Assembly: GCF_026013415.1 (NCBI RefSeq)
Contig: NZ_JAPDOK010000007.1
Coordinates: forward strand, 62,001-126,000
DNA: 64,000 bases
Direction: 5' to 3'
DNA from: Sphingomonas caeni
GTDB lineage: Bacteria > Pseudomonadota > Alphaproteobacteria > Sphingomonadales > Sphingomonadaceae
A program made the translations under genes and the position numbers. The notes under the pieces were generated by a model. It did not search any database, was not told the origin of the DNA, and saw only the letters and a list, made by a program, of their open reading frames with translations. This document shows, piece by piece, positions 36,974-45,567 of this stretch. Every line of letters begins with the position of its first letter. Position 1 is the first letter of the stretch.

Positions 36974-37990
36974 CTAGGGAATCTCCCCCCTAGCCCTTCG
37001 GAGCGCCCGCCATTTCTGCACATTGGCATCGTGCTGCTCATAGGTGTCGGCGAACACGCTTCCGCCCGAGCCGTCCGCCACGAAGAAGATCGCGTTACTC
37101 GGCGCCGGATCGAGCGCGGCGTCGATCGAGGCGCGCCCGGGATTGGTGATCGGGCCCTGGGGGAGCCCCAGCATCGCATAGGTGTTGTAGCCGTTCTGTG
37201 CGTGAAGCTCCGACTGCAGGATGCGGCGGCCGAGCGGGCGGCCATGTGTGACCGGATAGATGGTGGTCGGATCGGCCTCGAGCTTCATGTTGCGCTTGAG
37301 CCGGTTCGAATAGACCGCGGCGACCATCCGCCGCTCGGTCGCGATCCCCGTCTCCTTCTCGATGATCGAGGCGAGGATCAGCGCGTCGCGCGGATTGTCG
37401 ATCGCGAGGCCCGGCTTGCGGCTCTGCCAGGCCTTGGCGAGGTAATTGACCATCGCCTTCTGCATCCGGTCGAGCACCGCCTGGCGCGTCTCGCCGCGAT
37501 TATAGGCATAGGTGTCGGGCAGGATGGTACCCTCGGGCGGCACCTGGACCTCGCCGGTGAGCCCTGGCGCCTTCATCAGCAGGTCATAGACCATCACCGA
37601 CGGCATCCCTTCGGGCACCATGATCTGGCGCTGGAGGGTCTTGCCGCCCTGGAGCAAAGCGAGCACGTCCGACTGGCTGCTATGCGCGAGGAAGCGATAC
37701 TCGCCGGCCTTGATCGGCGCGCCGCCGCCGAACACGCGCGACAGGATGGTGAAGAAGCGCGCCGATCGGATCACGCCGTTCTTTTCGAGTTCGTTCGCCG
37801 CGCTGGTCAGGCTCGAACCCTCGGCGATGACCACCGTGGTGTTCGCCTTGGCCGGTCCGGGGCCCGCCCAGAGCTGAAGCAGCACGAAACCCGCAAGGAC
37901 CGCGAGCAGCAGGCCGATGAACAGCGCACAGCCGCCCCGGCGCCGTTTCCTGGGCGCCGCACTCGGCGGTGCGGGCGTTTCCTCAGACAG
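36974..37990 (-). CDS. mltG: Endolytic murein transglycosylase MltG (probable CTG start)
   Basis: 338 residues if translation begins at CTG 37990. It cuts nascent glycan strands. The YceG domain has 'VPEGMPSVMVYDLL', 'LPDTYAYNRGETRQ' and the catalytic Glu in 'LILASIIEKETGIATERR'. In frame upstream there is no ATG, GTG or TTG before a stop at 37994-37996, except GTG 37885, which would cut the membrane helix 'ALFIGLLLAVLAGFVLLQLW' in half. CTG 37990 gives an ordinary cytoplasmic tail ((M)SEETPAPPSAAPRKRRR), and overlaps the fabF stop by 8 bp, which fits coupling. Confidence 0.85.
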   Translation of the reverse strand: MSEETPAPPSAAPRKRRRGGCALFIGLLLAVLAGFVLLQLWAGPGPAKANTTVVIAEGSSLTSAANELEKNGVIRSARFFTILSRVFGGGAPIKAGEYRFLAHSSQSDVLALLQGGKTLQRQIMVPEGMPSVMVYDLLMKAPGLTGEVQVPPEGTILPDTYAYNRGETRQAVLDRMQKAMVNYLAKAWQSRKPGLAIDNPRDALILASIIEKETGIATERRMVAAVYSNRLKRNMKLEADPTTIYPVTHGRPLGRRILQSELHAQNGYNTYAMLGLPQGPITNPGRASIDAALDPAPSNAIFFVADGSGGSVFADTYEQHDANVQKWRALRRARGEIP

Positions 37991-39242
37991 CCTTCATCAC
38001 CAGGCTGGCGTTGGTGCCGCCGAAGCCGAAGCTGTTGTTGAGCACCGCCTTGACGCTGCGTTCCTTGGCCTTGAACGGCACCAGATCGACGCCCGCGCAA
38101 TTCTCACTCGGATTGTCGAGGTTGAGCGTCGGCGGGACGATCTGGTCGCGCAGCGCAAGAATGCAGAAGATGCTCTCCACCGCGCCCGCGCCGCCGAGCA
38201 GATGCCCGATCGCGGACTTGGTCGAGCTCATCGAGAGCGTCGCGATATTGTTGCCGAACAGGCGGCGGACCGCGCCCAGCTCGAGCTCGTCGCCGAGCGG
38301 CGTCGAGGTGCCGTGCGCGTTGATGTAATCGATGTCGGAAAGGTCGAGGCCCGACTTCTTCATCGCCATCGCCATCGAACGGAACGCGCCCGAACCCTCG
38401 GGATGCGGCGCAGTGACGTGATAGGCGTCGCCCGACAGGCCGTAACCGACCACTTCGGCATAGATTTTCGCGCCGCGCGCCTTGGCATGCTCATATTCCT
38501 CGAGCACGACCACGCCCGCGCCCTCACCCATCACGAAGCCGTCGCGGTCGACGTCATAGGGGCGGCTGGCGCGCCAGGGCTCGTCGCGGAATCCGGTCGA
38601 GAGCGCGCGCGCCTGGCCGAAACCGGCGATGCCGATCGGGCAGATCGCGCCCTCCGCACCACCGGCGAGCATGATGTCGGCATCGTCCATCGCGATCATG
38701 CGCGCGGCATCGCCGATCGAATGCGCGCCGGTCGAGCAGGCGGTGACCACAGCGTGGTTCGGGCCCATCAGGCCGTATTTGATCGAGACCTGGCCCGAGA
38801 TCAGGTTGATCAGCCGGCCATGGACGAAGTGCGGGCTGACCCGTTTCGGACCCTTTTCGGCGAGCACCAGCGATTCGCTCTCGATCCCCGGCAGGCCGCC
38901 GATGCCCGAACCGATCGAGCATCCGAAGCGCAGCCGCTCCTCCTCGCTCAGGTCGAGCAGGCCGGCATCTTCCATCGCCTGCCCGGCGGCATCGATGCCA
39001 TAGACGATGAACGGATCGACCTGGCGCTGGATCTTGTGATCGACGCGCTTCGAGGCATCGAAGCCATATTCATGGTCCGCGGGCTTCACCTCGCAGGCAT
39101 AGTTGCTCTGGAAATCGGTCGCGTCGAAGCGCGTGATCGTCCCCGCGCCCGATTTGGACGCGATGATATTCTTCCAGGCGGTCTCGACGTCGGCCCCAAG
39201 CGGGGTGACGAGCCCAAGGCCGGTCACGACTACGCGGCGCAT
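37983..39242 (-). CDS. fabF: 3-oxoacyl-ACP synthase II
   Basis: 419 residues, condensing enzyme that elongates acyl-ACP with malonyl-ACP. The nucleophile Cys is in 'AVVTACSTGAHSIGDAARMI', the two His in 'YINAHGTSTPLGD' and 'STKSAIGHLLGGAGAVE', and the C-terminus is 'LNNSFGFGGTNASLVMKAV'. It follows acpP by 132 bp on the minus strand and overlaps mltG. Confidence 0.97.
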   Translation of the reverse strand: MRRVVVTGLGLVTPLGADVETAWKNIIASKSGAGTITRFDATDFQSNYACEVKPADHEYGFDASKRVDHKIQRQVDPFIVYGIDAAGQAMEDAGLLDLSEEERLRFGCSIGSGIGGLPGIESESLVLAEKGPKRVSPHFVHGRLINLISGQVSIKYGLMGPNHAVVTACSTGAHSIGDAARMIAMDDADIMLAGGAEGAICPIGIAGFGQARALSTGFRDEPWRASRPYDVDRDGFVMGEGAGVVVLEEYEHAKARGAKIYAEVVGYGLSGDAYHVTAPHPEGSGAFRSMAMAMKKSGLDLSDIDYINAHGTSTPLGDELELGAVRRLFGNNIATLSMSSTKSAIGHLLGGAGAVESIFCILALRDQIVPPTLNLDNPSENCAGVDLVPFKAKERSVKAVLNNSFGFGGTNASLVMKAV

Positions 39243-39374
39243 CGCATCTCTCCGTCAAACTTCTTCAATGACTCAAACGCCCGAAAGCGAAACGGCTCCC
39301 CGCCCCCATGCGCGATGGCCCGGGACGGGAAGCCGCAAATTGGCACAGGGCCCCCATGCGGGTGCCGCCTGCCG

Positions 39375-39608
39375 TCAGCCCTGATGCGCGTCGATATAAG
39401 CGACCGCGTCGCCGACGGTGGTGATCTTTTCGGCAGCATCATCGGGGATTTCGACGCCGAATTCCTCTTCGAACGCCATCACCAGCTCGACGATGTCGAG
39501 GCTGTCGGCACCAAGATCGTCGATGAAGCTCGCCTCGAGCTTCACTTCGCTGGCTTCGACGCCGAGGTGATCGACAACGATCGTCTTAACCCGGTCCTCG
39601 GTGCTCAT
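39375..39608 (-). CDS. acpP: Acyl carrier protein
   Basis: 77 residues, acidic. The phosphopantetheine Ser is in '[17 protein letters not shown]'. It carries the growing fatty acyl chain for FabD, FabG and FabF, whose genes surround it. In relatives it usually follows fabG directly; here 3.5 kb of secreted-protein genes lie between. Confidence 0.97.
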   Translation of the reverse strand: MSTEDRVKTIVVDHLGVEASEVKLEASFIDDLGADSLDIVELVMAFEEEFGVEIPDDAAEKITTVGDAVAYIDAHQG

Positions 39609-39698
39609 GGTCCCTGTTTTCCTTCTCTGTTGGGCTCTTCAGTGTTGGAACGCACCTAGTCCGCCGCTGATGCCGTTGCAAGAGGGGCGGCGGAGAAG

Positions 39699-40256
39699 CT
39701 AGGCGCGCCGGAAATCGGCGCGCGACACATCGATCAGGCTCAGGCAGCCGAGATAGCGGCCTACTCTTCGCGCCTGCGCCGGATCGAACAGATGCCGGGT
39801 ACCCGACTCCCGGGCAAAATCCATGACTACCGGCTTCCACACCGGGTCCGACATCGTGACTTCGCGCAGGGACAAGGGCTGGCGAAAATAGAATTCGGCA
39901 ATCGGCGCCGGATCGATGTCAAAGGACCGCAAGCCGCGCTCGGTGCCCGCGCGCCCGATCTTGCTCTTGGCATAGGTCTGGGCAGCGAACGCTGCTTTCC
40001 CGCTCCACCCGTGGAGCCTGGCGCAACGGTCTGCCGCCCGCTGGATCGCCTCGGCCTCGGCATCGGGCAGGACGGGCATCGGGTCGCCGAGCGGCGTGAG
40101 GACGATGCGTTCGAAATGGCCCTCGATCCCCGCGGCGATGGGCGCATCGAGCTGTTCGCTGACGCAATCGAGCGTCTTCTCGTCGGCGGCATAGGCGGGC
40201 GCGGCAGCGACCGCGAGCCCCGCGCCGAGCGCGATGGCGGCGAGCCAGCTCTTCAC
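39699..40256 (-). CDS. Secreted two-Cys family protein, paralogue A
   Basis: 185 residues from the GTG at 40256, which overlaps the stop of paralogue B (GTGA). Signal peptide ending near 'PAYAADE'. Shared family pattern: a first Cys just after the signal peptide (TLDCVSEQLD), a second Cys with a Trp four to five residues on (DRCARLHGWSGKAAF), then a C-terminal stretch ending in an aromatic (LSLIDVSRADFRRA). The two Cys may form a disulfide in the periplasm. Function unknown; it lies closest to acpP. Confidence 0.65.
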   Translation of the reverse strand: MKSWLAAIALGAGLAVAAAPAYAADEKTLDCVSEQLDAPIAAGIEGHFERIVLTPLGDPMPVLPDAEAEAIQRAADRCARLHGWSGKAAFAAQTYAKSKIGRAGTERGLRSFDIDPAPIAEFYFRQPLSLREVTMSDPVWKPVVMDFARESGTRHLFDPAQARRVGRYLGCLSLIDVSRADFRRA

Positions 40257-40786
40257 GCCTGCGAAAACTCGTAGCTCGAATATTGGATGATGCTGAGGAA
40301 GCCGAAGCACTCCGCTATCAGCTCGGCATTCTCGCGCGTCTGCTGCTTCTCGTCGGTGACGAAGCCCTTTACCAGCGTCTCATATTCGGGCTGGGGCAGC
40401 GGCTGATTGCGCATCTCCTCGGGCAGCGACTGCCACATATCCTCGAGCGCCCCCGTGTCGAAGCCGCGCTCGGTAGCGATCTTCTGCGCGACCGGCCAGC
40501 CGAGCGTCGCCAGGGCATAGAGCTTCGCCGGCTTGACCGCCGCCTCGGGCCAGCCATTCGCATCGGCGCACATCTTGCCCGCCAGATTGAGCGCGGCGGT
40601 GACGCGCGGATCATAGCTGTGGCGCTTTCCCGTTTCGGTGAGGTTGCGCTCGACATCGATCGCGATCTGCGCGCGGACGGGCAGTTCGATCTTGTCGGCG
40701 ATGCAGCCGATCGTGGCGAGATCGGCGGCATGCGCGGGGGCTGCCGCCATCACGGCCGCCGCGATGGGCAGGAGATACCGGATCAT
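40253..40786 (-). CDS. Secreted two-Cys family protein, paralogue B
   Basis: 177 residues, signal peptide to 'APAHAAD'. First Cys in 'ATIGCIADKIEL', second in 'KMCADANGWPEAA', then 'YALATLGWPVAQKIATERGF', parallel to the same region of paralogues A and C ('ERGL', 'TKGL'). An extra Cys lies near the C-terminus ('ECFGFLSII'). Its stop overlaps the start of paralogue A and it begins 8 bp after paralogue C. Function unknown. Confidence 0.7.
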   Translation of the reverse strand: MIRYLLPIAAAVMAAAPAHAADLATIGCIADKIELPVRAQIAIDVERNLTETGKRHSYDPRVTAALNLAGKMCADANGWPEAAVKPAKLYALATLGWPVAQKIATERGFDTGALEDMWQSLPEEMRNQPLPQPEYETLVKGFVTDEKQQTRENAELIAECFGFLSIIQYSSYEFSQA

Positions 40787-40794
40787 GGCTTCAC

Positions 40795-41340
40795 TCAGCT
40801 CCCGGCGAAATCGATATAGGCCTTGGCCTGCATCGTCAGCAGCCCATAGAGCGCGCCGCCGAGCGCGGCAGTGTCGGCGTTGATCTCGCCGGCTTCGACC
40901 GAGGCGGTGGCAAGCTTGGTCAGCACCTCCTCGCTGGTGCCGTTAGCGAGTTCGTCGTCGGACAGCGCCTTGACGCGGCTCACGAACGCATCGGGATTGA
41001 GCCCCTTGGTGCGGGCATAGCGCGCGGCCATCGACCAGCCGAGCCGGGGCACGGTATAGAAGATCGCGGATTCGGTCGCCTTGTCGCTCCAGCCATATTT
41101 GGCCCTGCAGGCCTGCGCGGCCTTCTGGATCGCGGCGATCAGCTCGGGGCTGTAGCTTTGCGCCTTGCCGGCATTCTCCAGATTCTTCTGGAGATCGCGA
41201 TCGAGCAGCGCCCGGGCGTTGCTGTCCAGCCCATCCTCGAGGCAGCGGATCGTCTTGACGTCGGCGGCATGGGCCGGGGTGGCGACCGTGATCGCGACCG
41301 GAGTGGCGAACGCCAGTGCAAGGGCGGCAAATCTCAGCAT
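40795..41340 (-). CDS. Secreted two-Cys family protein, paralogue C
   Basis: 181 residues from the ATG at 41340 ('ggaga' upstream). Signal peptide to 'PAHAAD'; first Cys in 'KTIRCLEDGLDSNAR', second in 'QACRAKYGWSDKATESAIFY', then 'RLGWSMAARYARTKGLNPD'. The C-terminus 'GGALYGLLTMQAKAYIDF' matches the ends of A, B and D in spacing. Function unknown. A 119-bp gap separates it from paralogue D. Confidence 0.7.
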   Translation of the reverse strand: MLRFAALALAFATPVAITVATPAHAADVKTIRCLEDGLDSNARALLDRDLQKNLENAGKAQSYSPELIAAIQKAAQACRAKYGWSDKATESAIFYTVPRLGWSMAARYARTKGLNPDAFVSRVKALSDDELANGTSEEVLTKLATASVEAGEINADTAALGGALYGLLTMQAKAYIDFAGS

Positions 41341-41459
41341 CGTCTTCTCCCGGATCAGGTTCGGTATCAGGTTCGCGGCGCGGGGATGGCGAACGGCATC
41401 ATCGGCGTGACCCTGGCGCTGCATGTCTGTCGCCAGAGTGAACGCGGAGGCCCTGGCGA

Positions 41460-42029
41460 TCAAGCGCTGAAAGCGGCCTCGGCTTCCTGCTGGAGCACCA
41501 GACCGAGAATCCCCTGGCTCAATTTCTGCGCGAACATCGCCCGATCCTCGGCGGGAATGCTCGCGAAATCGATTCCGACAGCGGCTAGCGCGGCCAAGGT
41601 TGCTTGCGACTGTTCGTTGCTCACCTGCCCGCTCAGATAGGCCGCGCGCGTCGGCGCATCGAGCCGGGCGACCAGCGCCTGGAGCTTCTCGAAATCGAAC
41701 CCGTATTTCTTGAGGTTGAAGGTGGCGTCGCCCGAAAGCACGCGGCCCGCGAACCAGCGCAGCGCCAGATCCTCCTTCTTCTTGCCCCAGCCATATTGAC
41801 TGCGGCACCGCTTGGTCGCGGCCCCGATGCGGTCAACCTCGGCCTTTTCGTCGCCGGTCTGGCCCACCAGCCCCTGGCGCACGACCTTCACCAGCACCGC
41901 CCAGTCGGACTTGTGGTAGACGCGGTAGATGCAGGCGATCGGATCGTTGCGGTCGGCCTGCGCATGCGCGGGCGCGATGCCCGTCACGGCGACGAGGGTC
42001 GGGGCGAGGAACAGGGCAATGCGGCGCAA
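41460..42029 (-). CDS. Secreted two-Cys family protein, paralogue D
   Basis: 189 residues from the TTG at 42029, chosen for 'ggaga' about 7 bp upstream and the clean signal peptide (to 'IAPAHAQ'). First Cys in 'PIACIYRVYHKS', second in 'KRCRSQYGWGKKKEDLALRW'. This is the most diverged of the five paralogues, but Cys spacing and the G-W pair are kept. Function unknown. Confidence 0.65.
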   Translation of the reverse strand: MRRIALFLAPTLVAVTGIAPAHAQADRNDPIACIYRVYHKSDWAVLVKVVRQGLVGQTGDEKAEVDRIGAATKRCRSQYGWGKKKEDLALRWFAGRVLSGDATFNLKKYGFDFEKLQALVARLDAPTRAAYLSGQVSNEQSQATLAALAAVGIDFASIPAEDRAMFAQKLSQGILGLVLQQEAEAAFSA

Positions 42030-42063
42030 TTCGGGTCTCCGGGCAGGTGTCAGCCGCCCCGCC

Positions 42064-42606
42064 CTAGTCGATCGTCGTGCCATTCTCCAGCGTGACGCGC
42101 GGGCCATCGGCCTGAACCTGGATCATCGCGAAGCCATCGCGCGGCTTGTCGCACATGTCGAAGGGCTGGATGGCCTCCACCTCACGGTCGGTCCCGCGCT
42201 CGCGCAGCACCACGCGCACCAGCGTCATGCATTTCATCGATCGCGGCCGGACGGTCCATACCGCGCGGCTGGGATCGAGGTGGAAGCCCTTGAACTGGTT
42301 CCGCCCCCAGACCGGCACGCCGCGCGCGTCGATATCGCCGTCGTTGATGTAGAATTCGGTGACCTCGAAGGTCTTCGACCGGTTGACGACGATCATGCAG
42401 CCGAGCTTCTCGCACTGATCGGCCTCGAAATGCGCGGTATATTCGAAGCCCGACGCGTAACGATGCTGCTGGAACCCGATCGGACGGATATCCTGGGGCA
42501 GCGGAAAGACACCGCCGCGCCCGGGCCCCATCTGCTCGCCGCCGCGCACCTGCGCCTGCGCGACACCCGGAAGCGCCAGCGCGACCCCCGCCGCCGTGAT
42601 CAGCAT
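42064..42606 (-). CDS. Secreted protein of unknown function, not of the two-Cys family
   Basis: 180 residues from the ATG at 42606, signal peptide to 'GVAQAQ'. A Gly-rich linker is followed by 'GFEYTAHFEADQCEKLGCMI' and 'RSMKCMTLVRVVLRERG', with four Cys likely paired. It does not share the first-Cys/C-G-W pattern of its neighbours. Its start lies 41 bp after the stop of paralogue F, so it is transcribed with the cluster. No family recognised. Confidence 0.6.
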   Translation of the reverse strand: MLITAAGVALALPGVAQAQVRGGEQMGPGRGGVFPLPQDIRPIGFQQHRYASGFEYTAHFEADQCEKLGCMIVVNRSKTFEVTEFYINDGDIDARGVPVWGRNQFKGFHLDPSRAVWTVRPRSMKCMTLVRVVLRERGTDREVEAIQPFDMCDKPRDGFAMIQVQADGPRVTLENGTTID

Positions 42607-42646
42607 CGGTCCCTTTATCGCTTCCTCCTCGCGAAAGAGCTTTCGC

Positions 42647-43192
42647 TCAATTTGTCGTGAACCGCACCCGTTCGCCAAAGGACCGGCTTTCCATGAGGCA
42701 GAGCGCGAAGATCACGCGTTGCTGCGCGTCGCTTCCCAGCACCACCTTGTGGTTGTCGAGCGCGGTCAGCAGCGCGACCACCGAGTCCTGATTGCCGTCG
42801 CTCAGCCCGAGCGCCTGTTCGGGCGTAAGGTCCCGCACCGCCGCCGCGATCGCGTCGGGATCGATGCCGGCGGCCTTCGCCGCCTTGCGCAGCTCGGGCA
42901 AGGCAAGCTCGGACATCAGGATGAACCTGGCCGACTCCGCTTCGGCACCACTCCATTTGTGGCGCTTGGCACACGCCTGAACCGCCTGATCGAGCGCCGC
43001 GCGGGTCTCGGAGCTGACCGACTGGGGGGTCTCGCTGACCAATGTGCGCGCCGAAACGGCGAACGCGTCGCGCGCGGCGGCCGGCAGCTGCTCGTTCAAA
43101 CAGGACAGCGTGGCGGGATCGGCGGCCAGCGCCGGGGTCGCCGCAAGACCGGCTGCGATCGCGGCCGCAACGCCCAAATAGCTGATTCGCAT
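42647..43192 (-). CDS. Secreted two-Cys family protein, paralogue F
   Basis: 181 residues, signal peptide to 'TPALAAD'. First Cys in 'ATLSCLNEQLPAAAR', second in 'QACAKRHKWSGAEAESARFI' (K-W in place of G-W), plus a C-terminal Cys ('FALCLMESRSF'). It starts 20 bp after the fabG stop on the same strand, so the cluster is probably read from the fabD/fabG promoter. Function unknown. Confidence 0.7.
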   Translation of the reverse strand: MRISYLGVAAAIAAGLAATPALAADPATLSCLNEQLPAAARDAFAVSARTLVSETPQSVSSETRAALDQAVQACAKRHKWSGAEAESARFILMSELALPELRKAAKAAGIDPDAIAAAVRDLTPEQALGLSDGNQDSVVALLTALDNHKVVLGSDAQQRVIFALCLMESRSFGERVRFTTN

Positions 43193-43212
43193 CGATGATC
43201 CTCCCTTTGGGA

Positions 43213-43950
43213 TCAGATCATCGCCATTCCTCCATTAACGTGCAATGTCTGACCGGTGACATAGCCGGCTTCCTTCGACGCGAGATAGACCACCGCGGCG
43301 GCGACGTCCTCGCCGGTGCCGAGATCGCCCGCGGGGATGCGGCTCAGCAACGCGGTCTTCTGCGCCTCGGGCAGCACATCGGTCATCGCCGAGCGCATGA
43401 AGCCGGGGGCGACGCAGTTGACGGTGATGTTGCGGCTGGCGAGCTCCTGCGCGAGCGCCTTGGACATGCCGACCAGCCCGGCCTTGGACGCGGCATAATT
43501 GGCCTGGCCGGGATTTCCCGTTGCTCCCACGACCGACGTGATCGAGATGACCCGGCCGAAGCGCGCCTTCATCATCGGCTTGGCGGCGGCGCGGATCAGC
43601 CGGAACGCGGCTTCGAGGTTGACGCGGATGACCGTGTCCCATTCCTCGTCCTTCATCCGCATCGCCAGATTGTCGCGGGTGACGCCGGCATTGTTGACGA
43701 GGATATCGAGCTGGCCGAGCGCCTCGACCGCGCGGGGGACGAGGCCGTCCACTTCGGCCCCATTGGAAAGATCGCATTGAAGCGCAACATGATCGCCACC
43801 CAGTTCGGCGCGGAAGGCCTCGAGCTTCTCGGCATTCGACCCGGAGATGACGAGGCGCGCGCCCTGGGCAGCCAGGCCCTTTGCGATCGCGGTGCCTAGG
43901 CCCCCGGAAGCGCCGGTGACGAGGGCGGTCATGCCTGTAAGGTCGAACAT
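43213..43950 (-). CDS. fabG: 3-oxoacyl-ACP reductase
   Basis: 245 residues, short-chain dehydrogenase that reduces 3-oxoacyl-ACP with NADPH. The cofactor loop is 'TGASGGLGTAIAKGLAAQGA', 'NNAGVTRDNLAMRM' follows, and the catalytic Ser-Tyr-Lys set is in 'ITSVVGATGNPGQANYAASK'. It lies between fabD and acpP as usual, but both junctions are interrupted here: by the GxxExxY cassette upstream and by the secreted-protein cluster downstream. Confidence 0.96.
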   Translation of the reverse strand: MFDLTGMTALVTGASGGLGTAIAKGLAAQGARLVISGSNAEKLEAFRAELGGDHVALQCDLSNGAEVDGLVPRAVEALGQLDILVNNAGVTRDNLAMRMKDEEWDTVIRVNLEAAFRLIRAAAKPMMKARFGRVISITSVVGATGNPGQANYAASKAGLVGMSKALAQELASRNITVNCVAPGFMRSAMTDVLPEAQKTALLSRIPAGDLGTGEDVAAAVVYLASKEAGYVTGQTLHVNGGMAMI

Positions 43951-43977
43951 AGTCTTAGTCCTTCAGAAGATTATTGA

Positions 43978-44421
43978 TTCCGCAAAGACGCTAAGACGCG
44001 AAGGGCTGGTGGTTATTGATCACTCTTCGTAACCCTTCCTTGAGCGTGGCGCCGTTGAAATTAATTAGCAGTCCAAGGGACTGCTTGGTGAGCCGTAGAT
44101 AGGTCAAAGCTGCTTCACGTGCGCATTGTTCAGCTGCTGAACCGACTTAATCTCCACCAAAAATCGATCTTCGATCAACAGGTCGATTCGAAATGCGGCT
44201 TCGAAGCGAAGCCCTTCAAAATCAATGTCGATCGGCCTTTGTTGGACGACCTGATAGCCAATCGCCGCGAGCTTCGCCGCCAAGACAGTCTCATACACGG
44301 ACTCGAGCAAACCGGGCCCCAAGTCCCGATGAATACGCAGCGAAACATCGATGACGTCCCGGCAGATTCCCTCGATATCCGTCAATCATTCACCTCTTTG
44401 CGCCTTCGCGTCTTTGCGGAA
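43978..44421. repeat. Inverted repeats bounding the GxxExxY cassette
   Basis: Left copy 43978-44004 ('ttccgcaaagacgctaagac' then 'gcgaagg') and right copy 44397-44421 (complement of 'ttccgcaaagacgcgaaggc' plus 'gcaaa') face each other around the GxxExxY gene. The left copy carries an internal 8-bp duplication (taagacgc). Confidence 0.65.
43991..44385 (-). pseudogene. Frameshifted GxxExxY protein gene
   Basis: From the TTG at 44385 the frame encodes 93 residues with the name-giving motif in 'LGPGLLESVYETVL' and 'RIDLLIEDRFLVEIKSV', then stops at 44104 after 'HVKQL'. In the next frame, starting with the ACC codon at 44104, the expected family continuation appears: 'TYLRLTKQSLGLLINFNGAT' and on to a TAG at 43991. 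One base is missing near 44105; the repaired protein would be about 131 residues, the family's usual size. GxxExxY proteins are small PD-(D/E)XK-like proteins of unclear role that are often carried on small cassettes. Confidence 0.75.
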
Positions 44422-44428
44422 CCAAACC

Positions 44429-45364
44429 CTACAACGCCTTCACCAGCGCCTCGATGTCGTCCATCGACACCACGCTCGTTGCCACCGCGTCCGGGGCGAT
44501 GCGCTTGACCATGCCGCCGAGAACCTTGCCGCCGAGCTCGACGAAATCGGTGACGCCGGCATCGAACATCGCCAGCACCGATTCGCGCCAGCGGACCATG
44601 CCGGTCACCTGTTCGACCAGCAGCGCGCGGATCGTATCGGGATCGCTCACCGGCGCGGCGGTGACGTTGGCGTAGACCGGCACGAGCGGCGCCTGGATCG
44701 CGACCGCGGCCAGCGCCTCGGCCATCGCATCGGCGGCGGGCTGCATCAGCGGGCAGTGGAAGGGCGCGGAGACCGGCAGCAGCAATGCGCGCTTGGCGCC
44801 ATGATCCTTGGCGATCTCCACCGCACGCTCGATCGCGGCGCGGGCACCCGAGATCACCACCTGCGACGGATCATTGTCGTTGGCGACGGTGCAGATCTCG
44901 CCCTGGGCCGCCGCGTCGGCGATCGCCTGCGCCTTGGCGAGATCGGCGCCGAGCAGGGCGGCCATCGCCCCCTGCCCCACCGGCACCGCCGCCTGCATCG
45001 CCTGCCCCCTCAGCCGCAGCAGCCGCGCGGTGGTGGCGAGATCTAAGGCGCCCGCGGCGCACAAAGCGGTATATTCGCCGAGCGAGTGCCCCGCCACGAA
45101 ATCGGCCTTTTCGGCGAGGCGGATGCCGCCTTCCTTTTCGAGCACGCGCAACACCGCGATCGCGTTGGCCATGATCGCCGGCTGGGCATTGGCGGTGAGC
45201 TGGAGCTGGTCCTCGGGCCCTTCGGCCATCAGCCGCGACAATTTCTCGCCGAGCGCATCGTCGACTTCCTGGAACACCTCGCGCGCGGCGGGACTCGCCG
45301 CCGCCAGCGCCGCGCCCATGCCGACCGCCTGGCTGCCCTGCCCCGGGAAGATGAATGCGCGCAT
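44429..45364 (-). CDS. fabD: Malonyl-CoA--ACP transacylase
   Basis: 311 residues. It loads malonate from CoA onto AcpP. 'AFIFPGQGSQAVGMGAAL' opens the protein, the catalytic Ser is in 'FVAGHSLGEYTALCAAGA', and the His is in 'LLPVSAPFHCPLMQPAA'. First gene of the minus-strand fatty-acid block. Confidence 0.96.
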   Translation of the reverse strand: MRAFIFPGQGSQAVGMGAALAAASPAAREVFQEVDDALGEKLSRLMAEGPEDQLQLTANAQPAIMANAIAVLRVLEKEGGIRLAEKADFVAGHSLGEYTALCAAGALDLATTARLLRLRGQAMQAAVPVGQGAMAALLGADLAKAQAIADAAAQGEICTVANDNDPSQVVISGARAAIERAVEIAKDHGAKRALLLPVSAPFHCPLMQPAADAMAEALAAVAIQAPLVPVYANVTAAPVSDPDTIRALLVEQVTGMVRWRESVLAMFDAGVTDFVELGGKVLGGMVKRIAPDAVATSVVSMDDIEALVKAL

Positions 45365-45567
45365 GGGAAGCTCTCCTCTAGATTGCGGGTGCGCCTAGGC
45401 CCGGGGTGCGCGGGCGGTCAAGGCGCGTCGCGGCCCCGTGGTAAATCACCGGTTCAACCGAGCGGGCCGAGGCAGGGCGGCGGGGTCGTTCCGGCTCCGC
45501 CGCTTCTGCATTGTGGCTTCGGCCCATCGGGAATATGGTTAACGGGAGTCAGCAAAGGGGTTTTGTC

